Source of the DNA: Chloroflexota bacterium
Lineage (GTDB): Bacteria > Chloroflexota > Anaerolineae > Promineifilales > Promineifilaceae
Length of the DNA stretch: 48,999 nucleotides
Assembly (NCBI GenBank): GCA_029559155.1
Contig: JAKQCM010000335.1
Coordinates: 1-48,999 of the forward strand
Direction: 5' to 3'
A program made the position numbers and the translations under genes. This document shows positions 25,721 to 33,246 of the stretch, in pieces. Position 1 is the stretch's first letter; the number at the start of each line of letters is the position of its first letter. The notes below the pieces were generated by a model. That model made no database searches. It saw nothing but the letters and a program-made list of their open reading frames with translations, and was not told the DNA's origin.

Positions 25721-27505
25721 TTACACCGAACCGAGACGTCCCACCAGGGGGCGGTCGCCATAATCGGCGGATTCATGCTTCTTAGCCTCGCCCCAGAACG
25801 TCTGATCTTCATTTGCCGAGAACAGGTGCCGCTTTACCGGCCCAAACATACGCATGTACCAATTCGGGTTCAAATCGCCAATCTGGGCGCGAACCTGCCC
25901 GGCCGTCTGGCTGACGTCGTTTTCCAAAGTCACGCTATCGCTGCCGCTTTTGGCCACAACAGGGGCAAAATGGCCCATGCCGCTGCGCCCGCCTGTGCCG
26001 CCTTGCATAATCGCCCAGGCCTCGCCCACATCCGGCACGGCCGATTCGTTCACGCCATAACGCCAGCTGATCCAACCTCGCATTGCTTCCCACATCTCGT
26101 TGTAGGCTGTCTTGGCTTCGCCGCTGGTATTTTCGCCCGTGACAATTTTGCGCGCCTCAACCAAAGCCGCACCAATATCTTCGCCGACATTGATCTGCTT
26201 GTTGGCATGGTCGATAGCCCCTTCCAATTTCAAAATAATGTTGCGCCGCTGCTCCAGGCGATTGGGATCGCCGGGTTCAGAGCGCAGCACGCCCAAGAAA
26301 TTAGAGGTGTTGGCGCTGCAGGCATTAAACGAATGATCGCCTCTGCCCGTGCGCGCCAGGTCCTGATTGGAAATATCAGCTTTGTACAACGTTTTGTAAT
26401 TTTTGCGCCACTTGTCCCATTTGCTGTTTGGTTTGGTGCCTACCAATGTGGCGCCTCCCTGAGCAATCGTAAAAGCCGAATTGATCTGTTGAAGCGCATT
26501 GGCGCTGTGCTGGAGAATGGCCGGCGTGGCATAAAATTCCTGGTAAGCCGTCGTGTTTGACGGCGCGCCGTCTATGTGTTTAACAGCCATGTTCCCATCG
26601 TCGGAAACGCGCAAATCGGCATTTAGGCCTTGCCAGTAATTGACCGCTTGCTCGGCTACCGGAATTTTGGTGTAACGTTGGATGCGGCGCTGGACGGCGC
26701 TGCCTTGCTGAATGGTGTGGGTCAGTTCGTGGGCCAGCAATTCCTGGCCGCCCGTGCTGCCCGGGTTATATTCGCCGGACCGAAAGAAAACGTCTTGCCC
26801 GCTGGTGAAGGCGCGGGCATTGAGCGATCGGTTCAGGCTGTCGGCCTCGCCGCCGGTGTGGATTTTGACGCCGCTGAAGTCGGCCTGGAAGGCTTGTTCC
26901 ATGGGAGCGCGAATGGTGTCATCTAACGGCCGTCCCCCAGATTTGGCGCTGGCAACGGCCGTTTCCACCTCGCCGCTCAACACGCCACCGGTCATCATGG
27001 AATCGCCTTTGGCCTGCAATTCCTCTTCTTCCTCCTGCCGTTGAAGCAGAGGTTTCATTTGCAGTTCCTCTTCCTCTTCCTGGCGTTGGAGAACGGCCGT
27101 GGGCTTCATTTGCAGTTCGTCCTCTTCTTCCTGGCGTTGGAGAACGGCCGTGGGTTTCATTTGCAGTTCGTCCTCTTCTTCCTGGCGTTGGGCGGAAGGT
27201 TCCCCGACGGCCGTTTTGGCCGCGGACAAGCTGCCCACCACCTGCCTGGCCACAGCGTCGGCTTCTTGCTCATACTTGTCGCCAACCGGTCCCAGCGTCA
27301 GTTTGGCCTGAATCTGGCGGTTGGCAAGCATACGCTGCAAGGACGATTGTGGCGTGGACACGGCCGTCTGCCCCAAAGTAAGGCGTGCTGAGGCGCGCTG
27401 TAGGGCTGGGGTGGGTAACGGCCGTTTTCCGGCCTCATCTTTTGCCAATCTTCTCTTCATCGGCGTTAACGTCGCACTCTTTTCCTTATGAGCCAATTCA
27501 GCCAT
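25721..27505 (-). CDS. DUF4157 protein, putative eCIS toxin/cargo
   Basis: From ATG 27505 (GGAGG 5 nt upstream; a GTG three bases earlier is less likely) this encodes 594 residues. Numbers below count from the GTG. Residues 50-100 hold LQRMLANRQI, similar to N termini of other DUF4157 proteins. Residues about 107-166 are four tandem QRQEEE(D/E)ELQMKP repeats. Residues about 190-275 are DUF4157 with the zinc-type motif H260-E-L-T-H264. DUF4157 proteins are strongly associated with eCIS loci as cargo. The C-terminal 300 residues have C397 (NACSANTSNF), H513 (GMGHFAPVVAKSG) and N530/D531 (TLEND), an order and spacing like papain-fold Cys-His-Asn enzymes, so this part may be the toxic domain. It lies 20 bp after the HNH-like gene and 12 bp before the unknown cargo gene. 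Confidence 0.8.
   Translation of the reverse strand: MAELAHKEKSATLTPMKRRLAKDEAGKRPLPTPALQRASARLTLGQTAVSTPQSSLQRMLANRQIQAKLTLGPVGDKYEQEADAVARQVVGSLSAAKTAVGEPSAQRQEEEDELQMKPTAVLQRQEEEDELQMKPTAVLQRQEEEEELQMKPLLQRQEEEEELQAKGDSMMTGGVLSGEVETAVASAKSGGRPLDDTIRAPMEQAFQADFSGVKIHTGGEADSLNRSLNARAFTSGQDVFFRSGEYNPGSTGGQELLAHELTHTIQQGSAVQRRIQRYTKIPVAEQAVNYWQGLNADLRVSDDGNMAVKHIDGAPSNTTAYQEFYATPAILQHSANALQQINSAFTIAQGGATLVGTKPNSKWDKWRKNYKTLYKADISNQDLARTGRGDHSFNACSANTSNFLGVLRSEPGDPNRLEQRRNIILKLEGAIDHANKQINVGEDIGAALVEARKIVTGENTSGEAKTAYNEMWEAMRGWISWRYGVNESAVPDVGEAWAIMQGGTGGRSGMGHFAPVVAKSGSDSVTLENDVSQTAGQVRAQIGDLNPNWYMRMFGPVKRHLFSANEDQTFWGEAKKHESADYGDRPLVGRLGSV
27011..27190 (-). repeat. In-frame tandem repeat in the DUF4157 gene
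   Basis: About 3.5 units of 45-51 bp encode QRQEEE(D/E)ELQMKP(TAVL). Repeats differ by a few bases, and some carry ACGGCCGT. They form an acidic linker before the DUF4157 domain. Confidence 0.8.
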
Positions 27506-27525
27506 CACATCCTCCCTACACAGGG

Positions 27526-28803
27526 TTACGCCTGGTCGGTTCCAGCCTTCGCCTTACCCGACTCGGCCGGGACATTGCCCGATTTCAAGAAACCCTTCAC
27601 GTAAAAATAACGATTAATCAGGCCGCCAATAGATTTTGCTTTAGGAACCGGCTGCCCATGCTCGATCACATAATAATTCAACACATAACTTTCGTTGTAC
27701 CCATGAAAAGCCCGGCGGTTCACCTCGCTCTTCAGCGGCCAGTAATTATTCAACACATCCTGCCCATTAAAACCCAGGTCCATCACATGGTCGCCATCCA
27801 GGTTGTAATCATCGCCAATGCGATAACCGGAGTTTTTCAGGTGCGTGTTATAACTCTTCTGATTCCCCCGATCCGATTCATGGGACACCTTTTTGATCGG
27901 ATTCGCTTTGGTCCAATTGATCGGCCGATTAGCCGGAGCCAGGCCAAAATTTAACCCGTTTATCATCCCACCGCCTGGATAGGCCAGCGTTGGCAGCCCA
28001 CTCTTTGCCGAAATCGGGGTGATTGGACTGTACGCGTTCTCAGGTTTGTACCAAATAATCGGAATCGGATCGTTCTGGTGGCCAGTATGGTAGGTATTGG
28101 CAATATCCGTATTGGGCGGCACCGAATGTGGCTTTTCGGCAAACATATTGTGCATCAGGCTTTTTAGCTGCATAGCCAACGGATCGTTCTGGTTTTGATC
28201 ATGCCAGGCCTCCAGTTCTTTGAATGTGGGATCGTCCTTCGTCATTTCCTTAATCGACGAGCGAATTTCCGCCTGAATTTCATCGAGCGCCTGATTGATG
28301 CCCCGCTTTTCCGGCAAAGCTAGCTTCGCTACCTGAAGCTGCTGGAACAATTTTTCTTGGTTGGCCACCAGATTGTGAATACGGATTACTGACGGCTTGT
28401 TTTTATTCTTGGTAAAGATAGGCACCAGATTACGGGCGATGATATCCCGCTTGCGCCCGGTAATTAAATACCCTTTTTTGTATTTGCTGCTTTTTTTGTG
28501 GTACTTGATTTTTTTGGAACCCTTCTTTTTGGCTACTTTATTTATATTAACCCGCTGTATCTTTGCGCCCGCTCCTGGCGTGATCGCGGCCGAAAGCGCG
28601 CCAACGGCCGTGTTCCCCAACACCGCCTGCAACCTGACAGCATCGGCCGGAGTCAGGGTATGCGGCGCAGCTTCAGCCCGCTGCAACAACGGCAGCAAAG
28701 CGGCGCGCGCCAGCGGCTGACGCGCCGCTTTGTCTGCGCCCGCAGCCGCCAGGCTCTTAGACGACCGATAACCAGATGCCTTACTGATTAAGCCTGTCTG
28801 CAT
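27526..28803 (-). CDS. Putative eCIS cargo with HNH-like nuclease motif
   Basis: This 425-residue protein has an N-terminal part with LTPADAVRLQAVLGNTAVGAL (about 50-70), which resembles the LQxxLGNxAV segment of DUF4157-type cargo. A lysine-rich stretch follows (KKKGSKKIKYHKK, about 92-110). The C-terminal region holds GDHVMDLGFNGQD (D338, H339), then N352/N353, WPL (355-357) and N362-R363. This order (D/H-H ... N ... PL ... N) fits HNH/endonuclease toxins. No signal peptide or membrane segment is seen. The start codon directly abuts the stop of the AAA+ ATPase gene (TAAATG), so the two are translationally coupled. I infer a nuclease payload; nuclease activity is not proven. No obvious immunity gene lies next to it. 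Confidence 0.65.
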   Translation of the reverse strand: MQTGLISKASGYRSSKSLAAAGADKAARQPLARAALLPLLQRAEAAPHTLTPADAVRLQAVLGNTAVGALSAAITPGAGAKIQRVNINKVAKKKGSKKIKYHKKSSKYKKGYLITGRKRDIIARNLVPIFTKNKNKPSVIRIHNLVANQEKLFQQLQVAKLALPEKRGINQALDEIQAEIRSSIKEMTKDDPTFKELEAWHDQNQNDPLAMQLKSLMHNMFAEKPHSVPPNTDIANTYHTGHQNDPIPIIWYKPENAYSPITPISAKSGLPTLAYPGGGMINGLNFGLAPANRPINWTKANPIKKVSHESDRGNQKSYNTHLKNSGYRIGDDYNLDGDHVMDLGFNGQDVLNNYWPLKSEVNRRAFHGYNESYVLNYYVIEHGQPVPKAKSIGGLINRYFYVKGFLKSGNVPAESGKAKAGTDQA

Positions 28804-30957
28804 TTACACCTCTAAATTCCTTTCGTTTACCAGGCGGCCCATTTTTTGCAGCTCTCGGCGGGTGCCGTGCATCAAATGATCCATGCCTACCACCTGCCCA
28901 TTCGCCGCCGCCAGATAGGCAGCAGTCACCAAGATATTGCGGATATTGCCACCGGCGATATCGAAGCGCTCTGCCATCAATTCCAGGTCCACATCCTCGC
29001 CGCGCGGCACGTCCGGCGGGAACAACGCCTGCCAGATACGCAGCCGATCGGCGGCTTTCGGGAAGGGGAAATCCAGGGCAAACTGCAACCGGCGCATGAA
29101 CGCGTCGTCCAGATTGTTGCGCAAGTTCGTCGCCAAAATCGTGACCCCATCATACGATTCCATGCGCTGGAGCAAATAGCTAATCTCAATGTTGGCGTAG
29201 CGGTCGTGAGCGTCTTTCACCTCGGAACGTTTGCCAAAAATGGCGTCGGCTTCATCAAAAAAGAGGATGGCGTTGCTGCTTTCCGCTTCGCTGAAAATGC
29301 GCTCCAGGTTCTTTTCCGTTTCGCCGATGTATTTGCTGACCATGCTGGAGAGATCGATTTTGAACAAATCCAACCCCAACTCGCCGGCCAGGACTTCGGC
29401 GGCCATGGTTTTGCCGGTACCCGGCTGGCCAAAGAAGAGGCCGGTAACCCCGGCGCTGGCAGCCAATTTTTTGCCGACGCCCCATTTTTCCAGCACCAAC
29501 GGCCGTTGCCGTACCGTAGCCACCATTTCCCGCAGCAGTTCCACCTGGTCGGGCGGCAAAATCAGATCATCCCATCCATACCGCGGGCTGATTTTCCGCG
29601 CCAACGTCGCCAGCCGGGGGTTGGAATGGGCGCGCGCCGCCGCAAACAAATCCACGCTGGACAAGGAACGGCCGTTCTGCACCGCCATGTCTCGCGCCGT
29701 ACTCACCAAATCCCGCAGTTGGCCGGTCGACAAGGTAAACTGACCGGCAAAAGCCAGCATGTCCAGGTCCGAATCCGCCAGATCGCCCTGCAAAAAGGTG
29801 GTCAGCAGCCGCTGGCGCTGCTCGGTATCCGGCAGGGCAAATTCCAGCCAGCGCAGGTGGCGCGTGCGGGCCAACTGCTGCGGCTGCCACCGCTTCTCCC
29901 CGGCGATGAGCACCATGCCGGGATGCGCCCACAACGCCGTCAGCAACTCGGGCGCGGGAACGCCATCATCCAGGGTGTCATCCCAGCCGGTGACGTGGGG
30001 CACGGCATTCAGCAGCAATGCGTCGCGCAGCAGCAGGCGCACAGCCTCCAGCGCCGGGAGCTCCAAAGCGAGCGCTGTTTTCATATTCAGGGTCAGCAGC
30101 GGCCGGCCGCTGCGTTTGGCCAATACCTGGGCGGCCGTTTCTTTCGCCAACTGGTCGCGGCCCCAAAGGACCAGAATTTCATCTCCGGCGGCCAAAGGAG
30201 TCAGGGACACGGCCGTTTTCGGCGGCAGCAAGGTCAGGTCTGGCCTAGGCGCGTCGTCAAATTTCAGGTGATCCTTGAGCAGGGTCGGCGGCTGGTAACG
30301 CCCCATCAGTACCCAATTGACCAGCGCCTCATCGGGGAACAGCCCCATTTCCACCGGCGGCTGCCGGTGAACGCCCGCCTCGGCCTCCAGGGTGATGAGG
30401 CGATGGCGCAGCAGCGGCGCATCATCGCGGAAATAGGCCAGATGCAGCAGGCGGTCCGGGTGTGGGCTGCAAAGTAAATCGAGCACCAGGTTGAGCGACG
30501 GCCGTCGGCGGGTTAAATCATCCTGCAAAAAGGCGTAGACCTTGCCATAACGTGCATCCAACTGCGGCGCGAGGCTGATGAGAAAGGCATCCAGGGCAAA
30601 ACGATTCAGGCCCAGCAGCGTCGCCAGACGATACAAACGCAGCGGCTCGCCGATGTCTTCAGCGTGAGAAACCAGGGCGGCGATTTGCGCCTGCACATCG
30701 GCCAGGGCGGCCAGATAGGGCGCGTCGTTTTCGTCGTCCAGTTCAACAGGGCCGTGGCCAAACGGCCGTTCCAACAGCGCATACGCCTGATTCGCCGACA
30801 GGTGGTACAGACTCAGCGGCGAGTCTGCTTCCGGCGGCGACTGGGATTTCTGGAAGCGTTGGATTTGCCGGTGCAGCATAATATCCAGGCGCGCCAATTC
30901 CAACTGTAAATGCTGAAAACTGAGGTCTATGTCCAATTTTTGCTCGCGTGTTGTCAT
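28804..30957 (-). CDS. AAA+ ATPase of eCIS (Afp15/Pvc15-like)
   Basis: This 717-residue protein has a large N-terminal region of unknown fold that is partly a degenerate P-loop domain (about 240-420) and a C-terminal active AAA+ domain (about 450-700). Walker A is G510-QPGTGK-T517, Walker B LFFDEAD with D568/E569, sensor ATNLRNNLDD and arginine fingers R622/R623. This two-part build is the pattern of the AAA+ ATPases found in nearly all eCIS loci, thought to help particle assembly or cargo loading. Its ATG overlaps the stop of the VWA-FHA gene by 4 nt (ATGA), and its own stop abuts the next start, so three genes are tightly coupled. No membrane segment is seen. Confidence 0.88.
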   Translation of the reverse strand: MTTREQKLDIDLSFQHLQLELARLDIMLHRQIQRFQKSQSPPEADSPLSLYHLSANQAYALLERPFGHGPVELDDENDAPYLAALADVQAQIAALVSHAEDIGEPLRLYRLATLLGLNRFALDAFLISLAPQLDARYGKVYAFLQDDLTRRRPSLNLVLDLLCSPHPDRLLHLAYFRDDAPLLRHRLITLEAEAGVHRQPPVEMGLFPDEALVNWVLMGRYQPPTLLKDHLKFDDAPRPDLTLLPPKTAVSLTPLAAGDEILVLWGRDQLAKETAAQVLAKRSGRPLLTLNMKTALALELPALEAVRLLLRDALLLNAVPHVTGWDDTLDDGVPAPELLTALWAHPGMVLIAGEKRWQPQQLARTRHLRWLEFALPDTEQRQRLLTTFLQGDLADSDLDMLAFAGQFTLSTGQLRDLVSTARDMAVQNGRSLSSVDLFAAARAHSNPRLATLARKISPRYGWDDLILPPDQVELLREMVATVRQRPLVLEKWGVGKKLAASAGVTGLFFGQPGTGKTMAAEVLAGELGLDLFKIDLSSMVSKYIGETEKNLERIFSEAESSNAILFFDEADAIFGKRSEVKDAHDRYANIEISYLLQRMESYDGVTILATNLRNNLDDAFMRRLQFALDFPFPKAADRLRIWQALFPPDVPRGEDVDLELMAERFDIAGGNIRNILVTAAYLAAANGQVVGMDHLMHGTRRELQKMGRLVNERNLEV

Positions 30958-33185
30958 CGGGCGGCCCCATTTTGGCCAACGGCCGTCGGCGCGGCGGCCG
31001 CTGCGCCATTTGGCTCCGGCGAAGTTTCCGGCGGTACCACATGAAAGGTAAAAATCGTCGTTCGTCCGATTTGGATGCGGGAATCGCGGTCGGTGCGCAG
31101 GGGAACAGGCTCGCGGGCGGCAATTTTTGTCTCGTTTACAAACGTGCCGTTGCTGCTGCCCAGGTCTTCCAGGAAGTAATCATTGCCTTCAAACGTAAAA
31201 CGGGCATGCTGCCGGGAAATGTGGCGGTCGTTGGCGATGGTCAGGTCGGCGTTTTCGCGGCCAATGGTGAAGGGAAACCGGGTGATTTCCCATTGGCCCA
31301 CGTGGGCAACGGCCGTATCCGGCGAACTGATCAGCGTGAGGATAACCGGCTCCGGCACGCCATCAACCAGCGGGTTCACCACCGGCTGACCGGCCATACT
31401 ATCCATATTCAGCCCAGGAATTAAAATACGCCGTCCCTGCCGCCGCCCAATCCCCAGCCCGCCGCGCCAGCCGCTCGCCAGACCAAAGGCCAGCAAAGCA
31501 ATCAACAAAAATATGAGCAGCGGATTGCTGCGCAAGGTTCTGCCGGTCTGCACCCATTGGCTGTCGGGCTGCGTGTAGCTGAAGTTGTAGCTGGCGGTCG
31601 TCAGTGGGGCGTTGTTTGCATCCAGCGCCTCGGCGACGAGGGTGTAATTGCCGCCAGGAATGCGCAGAGGAACCACGGCCGTTCCCGTGCTGTCTACTTC
31701 CAACGGAAAATTGTCTACTTCTAGATTGGTGGCCCGGTCGATGAGACGGCCGTTTAGCCCCGTCACCCCGGCCGCATTTTGCAGCTGCACTTGCAGGCGC
31801 AGCGTGGCGGCGTCATCCTCCAGCCGCAGCGAGCGCAAATTGATGCGGGCCGGTTCGTCGGCAACCTGCACGCCGGTAAGGTTCAGGCGCAGCGGCAATG
31901 GTGGATCGTACTGGAAGTGATATTCGGCCGTCAGCGGCGCGCCCGATTCCAGACGCACGACCTCGCCCGTTTTTTGCCGCGGCGTCACTTTCACCACATA
32001 CCGCTCGCCTGGCTGCAATGTATCGGTTTGCAGGGTAATCCCCTGCACAGAACTGGGCGACTGGATGTTGCGCAGGTCCACCTGCACATTGTCCTGTTCA
32101 TCCAGCGTTTCAATTTGCAAACTGCCCACATTGGGCAAGTTTGTCAGAGCCACGTCAAATTGGAAGTGATCGGCCTGCGCATCGTAGCGGAAATTGCCAA
32201 TGTCTACGGCCGTTGCCCCCAGCCGCTCGCGGTAATCCTGACCGGCATAAAAGCCAAACGAGCCGCCAAGCGGCTTTTGGCCATCGGCCAGCGTCAGCAG
32301 CAGCGTTGCGCGTTGGAATCCGGGGCCGGGTTTTAATTCGGCCTGCGCCAGCCATTGGCTGCTCACAGTCGCCACCACTGTTTTGATCAACTCGTTCAAT
32401 TCGTCTGGATTGCCCGTGGCTGCAATGCCGCCGGTGCTGGCCGACAGTTTGTCCAGCGCGGTCGTGTTGACCAGGTCCGGTCTGGCGGCGACGCCGATGG
32501 TGTGGATGGGAATGTCTACAGTCCGACCGGCGGCGTAGGCGACGAGTTGATCGTAGGTGTACGCGCTGCAAGGGCTGTCCTGGCCGCGCTGCACTTCGTC
32601 ACGGCCGTCGGTAAAGATAACCATCGCGCCGCGCGGCGAATTGCCGGAAACATCTTCCAGGGCTTGCATGGCGGTATAGGCCACGTTATAGAGGCAGGTG
32701 CCATTGTCGGCAACGGTGATGGCGTTGATGGCCGCCAGCAGCTGCGCTTTGTCGCTGGTGAAGGGCTGGACGAGGCTGATGGTTTCGTCGAAGCGGATGA
32801 CGGCAAAGTTGGTGTCTGGCGGGGCGGCGTTGACCAGGTTGACGGCCGTTTCCTGCACATTGGGCAGCACGGCGCTCATACTGCCGCTGGCATCGATGAC
32901 CAGGGCGACGTAGTAGGGCGGTTTTTCGATGGCGGCCGGAAACTGACGGCCGTCTTCCAATAAAACCGCCGCCGATTGGATTGCGGCATCGGGGAACGGC
33001 CGTCCGGCCTCATCTTGCAGGGTAAAAAACACATTGGCCAGCACACGGCCGCGTCCTTCGCTGGTCTCCGAATCCAGGACAACGGTTTGCGGCGCGGCAT
33101 CTTGCGCCAACGTGCGCGGCGCGTGGGCAATCGCTCCGGTCATAACAGCCAATATGAAGCTAAAAATGAGGAATGGTTTTCGCAT
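30954..33185 (-). CDS. Membrane VWA-FHA protein
   Basis: From ATG 33185 this encodes 743 residues (two or three upstream in-frame starts are less convincing). Residues 1-28 form a signal peptide. A VWA domain follows (about 90-270) with the MIDAS motif DASGSMS and TDGRDE. Residues about 275-540 are beta-rich. A membrane segment lies at about 554-574, followed by a cytosolic FHA domain (about 637-709) with IGRENADLTI, SRQH and SSNGT. FHA domains bind phosphothreonine. The VWA is outside and the FHA inside, so it can link an external partner with cytosolic phosphoproteins. It lies downstream of two kinase genes and overlaps the eCIS ATPase gene, which supports a role in signalling to the injection machine. 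Confidence 0.85.
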   Translation of the reverse strand: MRKPFLIFSFILAVMTGAIAHAPRTLAQDAAPQTVVLDSETSEGRGRVLANVFFTLQDEAGRPFPDAAIQSAAVLLEDGRQFPAAIEKPPYYVALVIDASGSMSAVLPNVQETAVNLVNAAPPDTNFAVIRFDETISLVQPFTSDKAQLLAAINAITVADNGTCLYNVAYTAMQALEDVSGNSPRGAMVIFTDGRDEVQRGQDSPCSAYTYDQLVAYAAGRTVDIPIHTIGVAARPDLVNTTALDKLSASTGGIAATGNPDELNELIKTVVATVSSQWLAQAELKPGPGFQRATLLLTLADGQKPLGGSFGFYAGQDYRERLGATAVDIGNFRYDAQADHFQFDVALTNLPNVGSLQIETLDEQDNVQVDLRNIQSPSSVQGITLQTDTLQPGERYVVKVTPRQKTGEVVRLESGAPLTAEYHFQYDPPLPLRLNLTGVQVADEPARINLRSLRLEDDAATLRLQVQLQNAAGVTGLNGRLIDRATNLEVDNFPLEVDSTGTAVVPLRIPGGNYTLVAEALDANNAPLTTASYNFSYTQPDSQWVQTGRTLRSNPLLIFLLIALLAFGLASGWRGGLGIGRRQGRRILIPGLNMDSMAGQPVVNPLVDGVPEPVILTLISSPDTAVAHVGQWEITRFPFTIGRENADLTIANDRHISRQHARFTFEGNDYFLEDLGSSNGTFVNETKIAAREPVPLRTDRDSRIQIGRTTIFTFHVVPPETSPEPNGAAAAAPTAVGQNGAAR

Positions 33186-33246
33186 GAGCACCAATTTGGG
33201 CAGTTTTAGATTGGGTCAATTTTCCCAAGTTGAAAACATAGGAAGC

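Noticed and set aside
28846..30477. Long plus-strand open frame (about 540 codons) antisense to the ATPase gene
   Set aside because: It mirrors the ATPase codon pattern and has no recognisable domain; the opposite strand encodes a full AAA+ protein.
33214..33231. Small hairpin TTGGG...CCCAA between the VWA-FHA and Calx-beta kinase genes
   Set aside because: Only five pairs and no T-run, so not supported as a terminator.
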